A DNA stretch of 64,000 bases from Isoetes taiwanensis (GCA_021234155.1 JAJEKV010000005.1:24567584-24631583), one strand, 5' to 3'. Counted from the first letter of the stretch, positions 33,245 through 44,162 are shown. Made by a program: numbers and translations. The notes: a model not told the origin generated them from the sequence alone.

Positions 33245-35758
33245 ATGGTTGAAACTGAAAGCGCGATCTCGAGGCCAGAATTGCAGCTCCAAACGATGAT
33301 TCCTCAAGCGTCAGATGGTGAAGAGGAAGATTGGTATGCCAGCATTCAGTACTTGTCTAACATATCCGTTTTAGGAGCGGTATGCTGTGTTGCTTTCTTC
33401 TTTATTGTAAAGCTGCGAAGTGATCACAGGCTTCCGGGGCCTGCCAGTCTGGCAGCCAAGCTTTTATCCGTGTGGCACACAACGGGGGTGCAGATTGCAA
33501 GTGTATGCGGGGCCAATTCAGCTCAATATTTGACCGTAGAGGGATACACTTGTATTGCCTTTCTAATGCTATCCCTGCCGTCTCTATTGGCGATACTACC
33601 CTTGCATTTGTATTCTGGTAAAGTTCAGATTAGGGATCAATTTGCCAAGGCAACTATAGTTCATATCGAGGAGGGTTCTCCGATATTATGGGTGCACGTT
33701 ATTTTTATGTGTTTTGTGACGGCATTGATGCATATCTGTGTAAATGTCTTGGAGGGGCGTCTCCAGTCAACTATATTTCATAATGGAGTAGGAGTAAATG
33801 CAGACTCTCTCTCAATTTTTACTCTTATGATCCGGGGAGTTCCTAGAGTATTGGCAATGGATAAAAGACCTTTGGAGGATTACTTTGAGAACAAATACCC
33901 AGGAAAAATTTATAGAATTATCGTGCCTGCAGATTTAAACACCTTTGCTTCTCTCCAAACCATGCTTGTGAAGACAAGAGACAAGTTAGCATGGGCACGT
34001 GCTCGAGTTAGAGCACAGAACCGAGTTCATTTTGAGGACAATCATTATTATTTTATTCCTGAAGAGTCAAGTGCATATGTAGACCTTGCTTCATCTACGA
34101 GTGGTGTGACAGGGCTTCACGGCATGGGAATTGGTAGTAGTTGTGCATGGTTAGGTGTTCTGAGTAAAAAGCTTAGGAAGCAATTTATAATGTTATGCCA
34201 TTGCACCGATGAGGATAAGATAAGAAGATTGGAGGTAAGATGTAAAGAATTGGAGGCTAGAGTTGCTGCTTACCGAGAAGGGAGAGCGCAAGGTGCAGGT
34301 ATTGCTTTTGTTGTTTTCAAGGATGTATTTACTGCAAACAGAGCCTTGCAAGATGCAAAAGTGCAATCAAAATGTCAAAGGACAGGGCTTTCAATGGTTG
34401 AAATGCAGCTCGCTATGGGTCGCTGGCAAGTTGAAAGGGCACCCGCTGCTCAAGATATTTATTGGCATCACTTAGGCAGGAGCACCTTGGGAAGGCGGCT
34501 TAGAACAGTAGCAGTAAATGTGTTACTTCTGCTTTTATTGACATTTTGTAGCTCTCCTCTAGCAGCCATAACTGCAATGCATAATGCAAGTCGCGCTATC
34601 AATGAGGAAGCCGTGGATCACATCCAGCTTTGGCTAGCATGGGTACGGGCCTCTAATTGGGTTTCAACTTTCATGTTTCAATTTCTGCCTAACGTGCTGA
34701 TATTTTTTAGCATGTATGTGATTATCCCAGCAGCACTCGTCTATCTATCAAGATTTGAGTCACACATAACTGTATCTGGTGAACAACAAGCAGTTCTTGT
34801 GAAAACTGTTTGCTTTTTTCTGGTGAACCTTATAATACTCAAGGCATTGGTAGAAACCACACTGGAAGCAGCACTCTTGCACTTTGGAAGCTGCTATATA
34901 GAAAGCATACACTGTAAAAGTATAAAGCATCTTATGAGCATAAATTTCCTCACTAACTCTTGCTTATCAGCTCTTGCTTTTCTAATTACAAGTTCACTGC
35001 TAGGCATTTCATTTGATCTCCTTGCACCAATTCCCTGGATCAAACGCAAATTTTGGCTGTTCAAGTCAAGAAATTTGACTGGCTTTCCAGGTCAAGATTC
35101 TCTCGCTTCTGCAACACAAGATGCAAGATTACATGATGTGCTGCTACCTGGTTATGGTTCTAGCGAGGAAGACATTTTGCCATCCCACATAGGCAGTGCA
35201 AATGGCATTGATCTTCAGGGTCAGGATCTTTCGGTTTATCCTCTTGCCAAAGGCCTAGAACAGGGAGTGCAACCTTTTGATTTTGCTCAATATTATGCAT
35301 TCAATTTGACAATATTTGCTTTGACCATTGTCTATTGTACATTTGCGCCCATTGTAAGTCCTTTTGGAGCGTTATATTTTGGCTACAGATACGCTGTAGA
35401 CAAATATAATTTTCTGTTTGTATATAGAATTAGAGGATTACCTGCAGCTAACGATGGAAAGCTAATGACAACAGTTCTGTGGCTGATGAGGGTTTGCATA
35501 TGTCTTTACCTCATGGCAATGCTACTTTTCTTCTATGCGAGGGGTGACAATACAAAGCTACAATTTTTAGCGACATTGGTCCTGCTGATATTTTCCTTTG
35601 CAAAATATGGATTTGAGAAGCTGATATCGACACCCAAAGATAACTTTGCCCTCTCCGTGTTCCAAAATATTGGAGCTTTAGATGAAGTGCTGGAAGGATC
35701 TGAGGTAGGATATGAGGTTCTTGCAAGACCCAATTTTGATTTTGTGCCCCAGATGTAG
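33245..35758 (+). CDS. OSCA4.1: OSCA/CSC1 family mechanosensitive or osmosensitive ion channel, OSCA4-like
   Basis: An 837-codon single-exon gene, starting at the first in-frame ATG; an in-frame TTG lies 12 bases upstream, and an out-of-frame ATG at 33240 could affect initiation. OSCA proteins are membrane channels opened by tension that pass cations, including calcium. Three N-terminal membrane helices (about 37-57, 99-121, 147-169) form the RSN1_TM part. The cytosolic domain (about 190-410) includes 'IRGVPRVL' and 'GIAFVVFKD', a fold like RNA-binding domains. The channel part (about 418-791) holds seven hydrophobic segments including 'SPFGALYFGYRYAVDKYN'. Length, the 'IQYLSNISVLGAVCCVAFFFIVKLRSDHR'-type start (here cited in part, 33356-33430) and the lack of introns fit the OSCA4 clade (Arabidopsis OSCA4.1/GFS10). 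It appears intact and is the only intact host gene here. Confidence 0.9.
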   Translation: MVETESAISRPELQLQTMIPQASDGEEEDWYASIQYLSNISVLGAVCCVAFFFIVKLRSDHRLPGPASLAAKLLSVWHTTGVQIASVCGANSAQYLTVEGYTCIAFLMLSLPSLLAILPLHLYSGKVQIRDQFAKATIVHIEEGSPILWVHVIFMCFVTALMHICVNVLEGRLQSTIFHNGVGVNADSLSIFTLMIRGVPRVLAMDKRPLEDYFENKYPGKIYRIIVPADLNTFASLQTMLVKTRDKLAWARARVRAQNRVHFEDNHYYFIPEESSAYVDLASSTSGVTGLHGMGIGSSCAWLGVLSKKLRKQFIMLCHCTDEDKIRRLEVRCKELEARVAAYREGRAQGAGIAFVVFKDVFTANRALQDAKVQSKCQRTGLSMVEMQLAMGRWQVERAPAAQDIYWHHLGRSTLGRRLRTVAVNVLLLLLLTFCSSPLAAITAMHNASRAINEEAVDHIQLWLAWVRASNWVSTFMFQFLPNVLIFFSMYVIIPAALVYLSRFESHITVSGEQQAVLVKTVCFFLVNLIILKALVETTLEAALLHFGSCYIESIHCKSIKHLMSINFLTNSCLSALAFLITSSLLGISFDLLAPIPWIKRKFWLFKSRNLTGFPGQDSLASATQDARLHDVLLPGYGSSEEDILPSHIGSANGIDLQGQDLSVYPLAKGLEQGVQPFDFAQYYAFNLTIFALTIVYCTFAPIVSPFGALYFGYRYAVDKYNFLFVYRIRGLPAANDGKLMTTVLWLMRVCICLYLMAMLLFFYARGDNTKLQFLATLVLLIFSFAKYGFEKLISTPKDNFALSVFQNIGALDEVLEGSEVGYEVLARPNFDFVPQM

Positions 35759-36072
35759 CATGAACGCAGCTTTTATGTATATGACAGTTGATGAAACTAT
35801 GATTTTTTGTAAAACCTATCGCAACCTATATTTTCAAATAATCATTGCATTGGAAGATTACATAGGAGGATTACATATTTTTCTCGGAAGGGGGGAAAAA
35901 TTAACTCATTGGGACAAGAAATAATGTGGTCGGAGAGACATATGAAATTATAACAAACTCTTTTTTTCAATAGGAAAAAAGCCTTATGTTTGTAAAATGA
36001 GTAGGATGAACTGGATTGGCCCTTCTGCTACAAAATCCATTAGGAACTTCTTAGCAAAATTTACAAAGGTAA

Positions 36073-36376
36073 GGTTATCGGTCTAGCTAAGGCTGATAAC
36101 CAAAAATGCGTGACCGAGGCTGTACGTCCTCGGCCAGGTATTTGGCACGTAAGACGAGGCCCGTTAGGGCCGAGTCTGTACGTGTTTGATAACTGCCGAG
36201 GCCCGTTAGGGCCGAGGCGGTTATCAAAGGTGACATCAGAAGCGACGACCCGATAACCGCCTTATCGGGCTGCTAATTAAGTACTGATAATTAGTTATCA
36301 GTACTGGAGGAGTACTGATAATTAGTTATCAGTACTGATAATTACTGGAGGAGTACTGATAATTAGTTATCAGTAC
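36073..36376. repeat. Cluster of palindromes built on GATAA/TTATC
   Basis: At least seven hairpins lie in 304 bp. GGTTATC/GATAACC is at 36073-36101 and GGCCC/GGGCC with GTTA loop at 36158-36171. A nested stem TTTGATAAC/GTTATCAAA around a second GGCCC-GTTA-GGGCC is at 36185-36228. CCCGATAA/TTATCGGG is at 36249-36269. Three identical hairpins with 10-bp arms GTACTGATAA/TTATCAGTAC and TTAG loop are at 36281-36304, 36312-36335 and 36353-36376, joined by GGAGGA spacers. It lies 0.3 kb behind the OSCA gene and 0.1 kb from a hAT transposase tail. It may be the sub-terminal region of that transposon, or a regulatory or RNA structure. Confidence 0.85.
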
Positions 36377-36479
36377 TGTTCTAGTAATGATAAGCAAAAA
36401 AAAAGCACTCTCCCTTTCCATACAAGAGTCCGATAAGGATCGTATTAGTTTAGATTTCCCTCCGATGAGAGCTCTTTTT

Positions 36480-36662
36480 TCAAGCTCCTACATCAGCAAC
36501 AAAGTCAAATTCTTCTGTTTTAGGCCCTTTTAAAAAAATCTTGACAAGCTCATCAAGTGTTATAGTGGACGCCTTGTTTCTGAATTTTGCCTTCACCAAG
36601 TTTATTCTACTAAAACCACGCTCACAAATAGTCGTGCTACAACTCGTACCAACGGTGGCCAC
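36480..36662 (-). pseudogene. hAT transposase C-terminal (dimerisation) fragment
   Basis: A 60-codon frame on the - strand contains 'CERGFSRINLVKAKFRNK' followed by 'LDELVKIFLKGP'. This is the pattern of the hAT dimerisation domain at the C terminus of hAT-type transposases and ZMYM/TTF-like domesticated relatives (family expects 'ERGFS', then K and R/N before a run of L). No catalytic part is visible upstream (to the right), so this is a fragment. It is probably linked with the palindrome cluster to its left. Confidence 0.7.
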
Positions 36663-36892
36663 TTACTTTGATGGAAGCGGTGCATGTAATGCATGCACTG
36701 TATGATGATAAAAAGTTTAGGAGGCGGTTGTTCAACAATATTTAATAGTGTAGGTGTATGTTATCTTCTATTATAATATTATACCATAAGTCTTGGATTG
36801 GATCAAGCCCTAATTTGAATGGCCGAGATCATCTAGGTGCATCCAAAGGCCGGAATTTCTCGCACAACTTCCTACCACTATGATTGGTCTTA

Positions 36893-37505
36893 TGGGGAAA
36901 GGATAAAGGAAAAGGGGGAAAAGGAAAAGGGAGGAGGAAAGAGAGAACGTGAAAGGGAAAAAAGGCATGGGAAAAGGGAAAAAAGAGAGAGGGAAAAGGG
37001 TGGGGATAAGAGAAGAGAAAAATGCATGGAAAAAGGGAAAAGGAAAGAAAAAATCAAAAGGGAGGGGGGAAGGGAACCTGAGAAAAGGGGAAGAGGTAAG
37101 GGAAAAAGGGAAGGGGAAATGGCATAGGAAAAAGGGAAAGAGTAAGAAAAAGGGTGAAGAATGGTAAAAGAAAAGGAAAGAAAAGAGCACGGGAAAAGGA
37201 AAGGGAAAAGGAGCATGGGAAAGAGGAGAAAAAGGGAAAGGGTGAGGAAAGAAGAAAAGAGAAGGGAAAAATGGCATGGGAAAGGAAAAGAGGGAGGGAA
37301 AGGGAAGGAAAAAGGGGCACTGAGAAAAGGAAAAGAGTGAAAGGTTGGAAAAATGAGCAAAAGGGCAGGGAAAAGGGGAAAAAGGAAAAGGGTGGGGAAA
37401 AGGGTGGGGAGAAGGAAAGGGAAAAAGGGCATGGAAAAAGGGAAAGTGAAAGGCAAAAGAAAAAGGGAGGGGCAAAGGAGGAAATAGAATCTGAAAAAAG
37501 GGCAT
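36893..37505 (+). repeat. Purine-rich low-complexity tract (GGAAAA type), about 0.6 kb
   Basis: The + strand is nearly all A and G (GGGAAAAGGGAAAAGAG..) with scattered CATGG interruptions. All six frames stay open by composition, giving false Lys/Glu/Arg-rich or Phe/Pro-rich proteins of up to 231 codons. No repeat unit is regular enough to call a clean minisatellite. Confidence 0.9.
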
Positions 37506-40301
37506 TAGAAAACCGAATATTGATTTCTGAAGTGTCCTTCCTGCTGTAGGTTCTCATCAAGAACATCCTGCGTTTGCTTATTGCAGTTAGCCACTTAGGT
37601 TTGTAATTGCAGCAGCTGTACTTCCTGTTGGACCGGATTCTTCAATCCATCTAAGCTACCTTGCATATGCTTCGAGTTTGGAAATTGTTTGAGCTGATGG
37701 CCTGTATATAAGTTTGTGGAAAATTTAAATGATTTCTGCTTCCTTTGAATCTTGACGATATAAATTAGTAGGTTGCATGTACTATAACCAATTGCTGATT
37801 GTAGATGGTTATGATATTCTCAACTGTGCAAGAAGAGCTAAGTATAGGAAAGAACAAATGGTTAGAAATCTGGTTACGAGCAAAAGATATTGTTATCTGG
37901 ATCTCTGAAAGATACTGTTACAAGTAGTGCTTTGTTTTCCACATGTGGCAGATGTTATGTTTAGAATATGCAGAGGAATGCCATGAAGAAATCTGGTATT
38001 ATGGAATGCCATGTTTGCAGCCTGTATCCAGAATGGGCATTGTGAAAAAGCCCTGCATTGATCTCAGCAGACGCACAAGGATAGAAGTGTACAAGATGCA
38101 GGAATGGTGATTGCAAAAATGCATAGAGAAAATCTGGCATGGGGAAGGTAGACAAGTTCAATCTCTTGTAAAATGTGTAACAATGTCGTATAGTTACCAC
38201 AGGAAGAACCTATTTACCGCATGGAGTGGAAGTTGGTCTATGCATGGACAGAGTACTTGCGCAGTGTAATCTCCACTGTAAAGTTCAGCATGTATTGTAG
38301 TCTAAACCTAGGTTGTGCTTCTAAGTGGTCTATATATGGACATATTACTTGCTCAGTCTATTCTCCCACTGTGAAGTTCTGCATGTATTGTAGTCCACAT
38401 TTCCAACCTCTGGTACCTCCAAGAGCATGTTTTGCTGCAAAAGCACAATGTGAACCAACAAAAGTGCTGCTATCATTCTGCTGTTTAAACCACGATCCCC
38501 AAAATCTACTCAAGTTTCTAAGAATAGCAATAGGGACATAAAACGAGAAATTTATAACATAAAACAACATGTATAACGCTTGACCTGCTGATGGTAGTGT
38601 ATATTCCTAGCCTTTCCAATTTGCCAGCATGATACATTGTAAACTTCATTGCAAGAATAATGTCTGATGCTCACCATTCCTTGATTACAGCTTCTCAATC
38701 TTTAGGGATGTCAAACAAATGACTGAATACGTCAAACAAGTAATAGCACATAAAAATTATCAATTAGTAATTATAGTAGACGTTTTTTCCAGAAGCAACA
38801 TTCTTTGTATACTTTAAGGAACATGCAATGAAAAATAAGCTTTATCTCATGCACTTGAACTCGCACAAAATACACAAATAAAGAGCATCGATTATAACAA
38901 ACGATACACAACAAGATACGTGGCTGATAATTTGGTTCCTGTTGGTTTTGTTCTTTTATTTGGGGAAGAGGAACAGCTGAACCTAACAACATATTCCAAG
39001 GCTGAATGATTGCATAACTGATAGTTGTTCCAAAGAGGAGCAAATTATCTACAACTTAATTTTCAAACTAATGAAACAGAAATTATTGTTACATGATGGT
39101 TGCCTAAAACCAATGTTTCTACACTGACAAATGCTGCACTAATATTTTCTGCTTGCAATCATCATCAAAGATAGAGAGTAGTAATAAAAGATATTTATCC
39201 AACTCGATTCCTTCTGGTATGCATGAATTTTAAGAGGACCTATTTCTGCCAAACTTGGATAAGTTATAGAGATTCCAGATATGAGATAGAAATCACCTCT
39301 CAATGATCTGCTTGCAAATGAACATGCAGCCAATGTCTTTAAGGCCAAGTGCATGAACATCAGGTCCAACATTCTTATCACCAATCAGGACCATGGCCCA
39401 CGTTAATCAACATTTGCGTATTACCCAGCTTAGAATCTTGTGAGTTGTGGATGGAAGCATGCTACAACCTTGCCCTTTACTTCCTTCACCATTTGTGGAT
39501 TGAGTGCATTGTTCAAGCAATACCTACAAGACATGTATAAGTACTGAATTTGCATGTCCATATATTAGTTTTGTCTCTGTCTGCAACTAACTCGGATTGC
39601 ATCAGTGTAAAACCTTCAATATGAACATCCTCTGCAAACAATTTTGCAGTAAATGCAGACTCAATGTGCTTTTTAACAGTATTTGGCTTTCCTATTTACA
39701 CAATGTGGTATGCAACCCATGTTGCAGCATACTTCTTGGGTCTAGGGCTAGAAAATACCAAAATGGAAAACACTTCGAAGACTTAACTTTTGACACATTT
39801 TGGATGTTAAAATACAATATAATATGGGATTTTTATTTGATGCAATCTTAATCTGAATTTTCTTGGATGTTGCTACAGTTATGTCCAACATCGCCATCCA
39901 TAGGTGGATATTCACCGACCATTCTGTTAGTTTGTTAACACCATTGCAATTGTTCCTAGATATTTGAGGCACTAGCCATAACATGTCCGGCAATGCCGCA
40001 TATATATTTCTAGACATTCAAGGCACTAGCCATAAAACACAAAATCCGTCGGTTGTAAATTAAATTTTGGAAGGCCAAGATATGCTTGCTCTAATATGAT
40101 GGTGGAGATGGCTCCAAATTTTTTTTTGGATGTTGGCTCCCTAAAAATCCACTCCTTGCCCTCATATCAGTTCGTAGGGAAAGTGATTAAACATTGTAAA
40201 ATGATAGAATGCAATGTAGCTACTCATTTACTTCTCATTCCATGGATACTTTCATGCATTTTGATTAGAAATGCTGAACTTGAGCTTATGGGCACTTTGA
40301 C

Positions 40302-40382
40302 ATAATCCACGCTGAGAAACATTTGCATATAATCCATGCTCAGAAACATTCGCATATAATCCAGGCTCAGAAACATTTGCAC
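40302..40382 (+). repeat. 27-bp tandem repeat, three copies
   Basis: ATAATCCAYGCTSAGAAAC followed by ATTTGCAT (27 bp in all) occurs at 40302-40328, 40329-40355 and 40356-40382 with few changes. It lies about 75 bp before the Helitron 3' hairpin. Confidence 0.85.
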
Positions 40383-40456
40383 AAATTCCAACATTAACAT
40401 TCCTTAATATTTTAATACCAATCCAGCATTTGCCTTCAATTTATGCTTGACGAAAA

Positions 40457-40484
40457 GCCCAGCAACGCTGGGCACTTTTTCTAG
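40457..40484 (+). terminator. Helitron 3' terminus
   Basis: GCCCAGC/GCTGGGC hairpin with AAC loop, then ACTTTTT, then CTAG and host T. This is the rolling-circle transposon termination signal. An identical hairpin is found at 44163-44179. Confidence 0.85.
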
Positions 40485-40804
40485 TATAAGCATAAGGGGA
40501 ATATGACTAGGAAAATGGGGAGTAAGAATATGGGTAAAAATGACTAGGGGGTGGAATATAATACCATGGGGTCTTCCAAACTCTAACTTCCAATCTTCAA
40601 AAAACATCTTCCAATCTTCTTTAACCCAGCACCTCTTTGACTAGCTTTGACCTCAAATGAAGTATTCCTTATGAGAGTTGACCTTGAAGATAGATATCCT
40701 TTGACCTTCATACCAATGTTGACGACCAAGTTTTCCTTTGACTTAGCCTTCCTAACTTTAACAAATAAACCAATCAATTAGTATGTTGCCCTTTGGGGGC
40801 AACA
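40485..40804 (-). repeat. Tat-A LTR fragment (5' end of LTR)
   Basis: On the - strand it starts with the TGTTGCCCCC palindrome at 40804 and matches the start of the LTR at 57419-59306 (compare 'CTTCCAAACTCTAACTTCCAATCTTC' pieces at 40573 and 59076). It stops abruptly at the Helitron CTAG at 40484, so either the Helitron inserted here or the LTR is truncated. No matching LTR remainder was seen to the left. Confidence 0.75.
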
Positions 40805-41157
40805 GGAAGGCAGGCCGTTTAGGTTTCCTGTGCACCCCCAACTTCGACATATCCTTGTAGCCATAACCTCACGGCAAGAAGAACATAGATTAGAAAGGAA
40901 AAATAGCAAATATACCTCTGCAATTGTTTGAAGCGAAATCGCGCCATGGTTCGGTGAACCTTTCTTACGATAACGGAGAACCACCTAGAATTTTCTTGAA
41001 TTTTCACAGAGATAAATATCAGAGATCCACGTGGATAAAAGTCCTAGCTGGCTGCAATGTGGAGACTCTAAAATTGCTTTAAACTCTCAACTCATATTGT
41101 GCAAACGTGCGGTGGGGGAAAGAAAAAAGATCATGAAGACCCAAAAGTAATATGCAC

Positions 41158-41586
41158 CAAGTTCAATGCCACCCTCTTTCTTGGCTGGCAAATTGTCATG
41201 ATGAATATCCATGGGTTTGTCTTGTGGCAAGGGAGGATGTTGGTTTTCAGTAAGTTTGGTCCCAGCTTCCTTTTCTTGTTGAATGCATTCTTGAAGACTG
41301 ACAGGTGCAGACTTCTTCTCGTGTTTGTAAGTCTTTGTATCCATGTTTTCTGCATCAGGTAGGTACTCCAACCCCATGAGACGAGCCACAACTCCTGGAG
41401 TACGTTTATTTGATCCATTGTCCGAGGACTTCTTTAATCCAGCATCAGAATAGCAGCTGTTTCCAGAATAAAAACTATTTCCTGAAGTTCCAGCATCAGA
41501 AGGACAATTGTTCCCTGATGCTTTAGGGAAGCCACTGCGATTTTCATCGGCAATCTGGGACAATGTAACGATGGCATTCAGAGTGC
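41158..41586 (-). pseudogene. Fragment of a TRM/LONGIFOLIA-type gene: exon with VARLMGL motif
   Basis: On the - strand the exon follows a strong acceptor (TTGTTCTCAG, ending at 41587). It is open for about 140 codons, Ser/Asn-rich at first, then 'KRTPGVVARLMGLEYLP'. This motif (VARLMGL, PF14383) marks plant TRM/LONGIFOLIA and related DUF4378 proteins, which recruit TON1 and protein phosphatase 2A to the cortical microtubule array. The right splice donor is a guess (GTGCAT at 41157). Further downstream exons are absent, replaced by repeated non-coding sequence, so this is a fragment and not a gene. Confidence 0.7.
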
Positions 41587-41630
41587 CTGAGAACAAGATT
41601 GAAGAATATTAAATAAAATCTGAGACATAC

Positions 41631-41698
41631 CAGCCAAAGCTTTGCCATTGGCAACTTCTCATCCCTCAACTTCTTCTTCCTTGAGACTTCTGGTCGTT
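41631..41698 (-). pseudogene. Small exon of the VARLMGL gene fragment, with a nonsense codon
   Basis: Bounded on the - strand by acceptor TTTGTAG and donor GTATGT. In the frame that joins both neighbouring exons it reads 'TRSLKEEEVEG', a TGA, then 'EVANGKALA'. The splice phases with 41586 and 41717 fit, so the single stop is the only visible defect here. Confidence 0.55.
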
Positions 41699-41716
41699 CT
41701 ACAAATCAGAGTATAC

Positions 41717-41770
41717 CTTTCAAATATCAATTCTGGAATGCCCAACAACAATTTCTTCAATGTGCTAACC
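41717..41770 (-). pseudogene. Small exon of the VARLMGL gene fragment
   Basis: 54 bp between acceptor GATGCAG and donor GAAAG/GTATAC on the - strand. It reads 'VSTLKKLLLGIPELIFE' in the only open frame, and its phase fits the next exon. Confidence 0.55.
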
Positions 41771-41883
41771 CTGCATCAACAGTCAGGATTTAGAGGTTAA
41801 TTGATAGTCTATCGACCATTTCCATAACCAACAGCATAAAAAGATTACATTATTAAGATAAAACTAATAAGAATTAGCAGTAC

Positions 41884-41975
41884 TGGTCTTTGTAAGGCCC
41901 TGTTATGATGTCCATCTGTACCATGGACAGGGGAAGAATGATTTGCAGCTGATCCAGATGCCGAAGCACTATTTC
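41884..41975 (-). pseudogene. Ser/Ala/His-rich exon of the VARLMGL gene fragment
   Basis: It follows acceptor CTGAATGCAG on the - strand and reads 'NSASASGSAANHSSPVHGTD'. In-frame joining to the next exon needs a donor after ..CAAAG, where AC stands instead of GT, so this splice site may be mutated. I see no exon further upstream; 41976-43440 has only AT-rich, intron-like sequence. Confidence 0.45.
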
Positions 41976-44162
41976 CTGCATTCAGAAAATCTCGAGACAC
42001 ATTATGTTCCTACATCTAACACATCTGCATCCACCTTTCTCAAATCATGAAATTGCTTATAAAACGGTTCCCTCAGAACTAATGAGCAGAGTATACTAAG
42101 TTTCCTACACCTCACACTGCCCTTCAACTGGAATGCATGTGCTTCTTTCTCCGTTTTCCAAATTGCCCAAGGTAACAATACTTGATCAACCAAGTAGAAT
42201 TTAGTACATTTTAATGCATTACTATTGCAGAAGTTGTTAGCTCCTATGCACAAAAAGGATCATTAAGATTAATGCCTTTCTCTGGAATAAAGAGATCGCC
42301 AAAATTTAAGATTGGACTTGCCAATATTTTACTACATCTCTGAATTTATGAAAAGATAGTTCTGGCTCTGCACTATAAACATTCCAAACCTCAAAAGATG
42401 TATACAGAAGATACGTGGGAAACCATCATATGCAAAATGGCAATTGTTACGGTTTATCGTTACAGAGTATTATGTGACTCCTCTCGCCTTAACTACGTCA
42501 TATCTGAAATGGTAACACTGTTCGTAATGAGAAGCATTTGCAGTACTAAGATCAGAATCTGCAAAACATCATTCTAGATGGTCTGAATAGGCCAAGTATT
42601 CCTGATAGAACATATAGATATGCAAGTAGCAGGAACATGTAGTTAAAAACATAAATGTAAGAAGAGCAAAACAGGCTTGGAAGAGAAGTTGGACTTGAAG
42701 CTTGTACTGACGTAGCCAACTGTTAATCTCTCATGTTGATCTCACCCTTTTTTCCTCTATGAGTCTGTATAATGAATAATATAATGAGACTGATGAGTTG
42801 CAACATATTTCATCATCTCAAATTACATAAAGACCTTCTAATGATAAATACAAGCAGGATACTGGAAATATTACCATTAGAACAGTCAATGAATAAGCTT
42901 TCCATCCTACTCATGAAGTAATATGCAGTTGTTGCATCTATCTAAACCATCAGAGCATTTTGCAACTAAAAAATATACTAACTCACGAAATAGGAGAACT
43001 AACTCCAATTTATCTGATATAAAGAGTGAGTGTGAAAGACTATCATTTACACCTGATTCTTGGGTGTAAGCGTACTCCTGTCTGGGTCAAACTAGTCCTA
43101 TCCATCACAGTTATGGGTGCAGATGGGCAGCCACAAGATTGTCATAATATGAATGATTCTTCTAATGTAAGTGTTGAAGATGCAAAAGATAGGATAGTTT
43201 AGGCAGAGAAGAGAAGTTGAGAAAGCTGACTGACCCTTATGAGCGGTTTGAAGACGCTACCCAGAGAAAGATATCGGTTCTTGAGCTTGTTGCTTCCATT
43301 GTCACAGCTTGATACCACAATTCGTTAATGCTCTAAAAGGTCTTGCTTCGGACATATTTCAAGAAAATATATAGATGAAAGAGACCCCCCCCCTTCATTT
43401 TCTGTCATGCTGAATATGCCACGGCTCCAATAATGTACCTTTCTGCTCATTTTTTTTTAGCTTCACAAAGGCCTTTATCTTGGCAAAAGCAGTAGAAGTG
43501 CAAAACTAAAATCCAGAGCTTTATCAAACCACGTTCCAATTGTGCATTCCTTGACTGCCAGACTGTAAACAAGTCTTTTAAAATGGACAAATCTATTGTT
43601 GCATAAGTAAGCGCCCCATTTGCTGCAGTGATCTTCAGAAAAAATAGAACGACGAGTAATCCAAGGATGTCCAAGAAGAGGGAAGCGCAATCTGAAAACT
43701 TTGAGTCTGGAACGCGGGCAAGCATTCTCCCCAACGCGGGCATAACTTCCCAAGCACACCTGGAATTTCCAGAAATTTTCATGACCGTAGATTAAATCCG
43801 ACGATAGTAAATTTTACACCTGGACAAAAATCTTAGCTGTCTGCAACGTGGATGGCCTCACATTGCTTTAAAGTGTCAACCTGTGTTTGTGCAAACGTGC
43901 GGAAAAAAAAAAAGAGAAGGAAAAAAAAAGACGTGTAGGGGAAAAATGAGAAAAACGGAAAAAGGAAAAAAGGAAAATATATAAGGAAACGAGGAAAAAG
44001 AGAAATGCGGGATAGAGCAAAAGACAAAAGGACGAAGAAAAGTGTTGAATGCACAAAAACCTCTTAAAGCTCAGCGATGTTGTGCTTGGTTTCTATTATA
44101 TTCGATTTATGAAAAGGAGTCTGAATTGAATAGGTTTTCATCCACACAAATTTCCAACTTAT

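Larger units (their letters stand above)
37506..40484 (+). mobile_element. Probable Helitron 1 (3' end certain, 5' end unknown)
   Basis: The 3' end has the Helitron signature: hairpin GCCCAGC-AAC-GCTGGGC (40457-40473), seven bases, CTAG (40481-40484) and a following host T. The 5' TC start was not found, so the left limit given is only where the purine tract ends. Within are exon-like pieces on the - strand. One is 38538-38395, 'NLSRFWGSWFKQQND', after a good acceptor TTCTTAG. Another near 39410-39310, 'MVLIGDKNVGPDVHALGLKD', is open to a TGA. I do not recognise either. The rest shows no gene. Confidence 0.6.

Noticed and set aside
36810-37566. Open frames of 60-231 codons on both strands
   Set aside because: They follow from the purine tract, are Lys/Glu/Arg- or Phe/Pro-rich, and stay open in all frames by composition.
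38358-39384. Host gene exons (two short - strand segments)
   Set aside because: As a full gene: no start, stop or further exons could be linked; kept only as exon-like pieces in the Helitron 1 entry.
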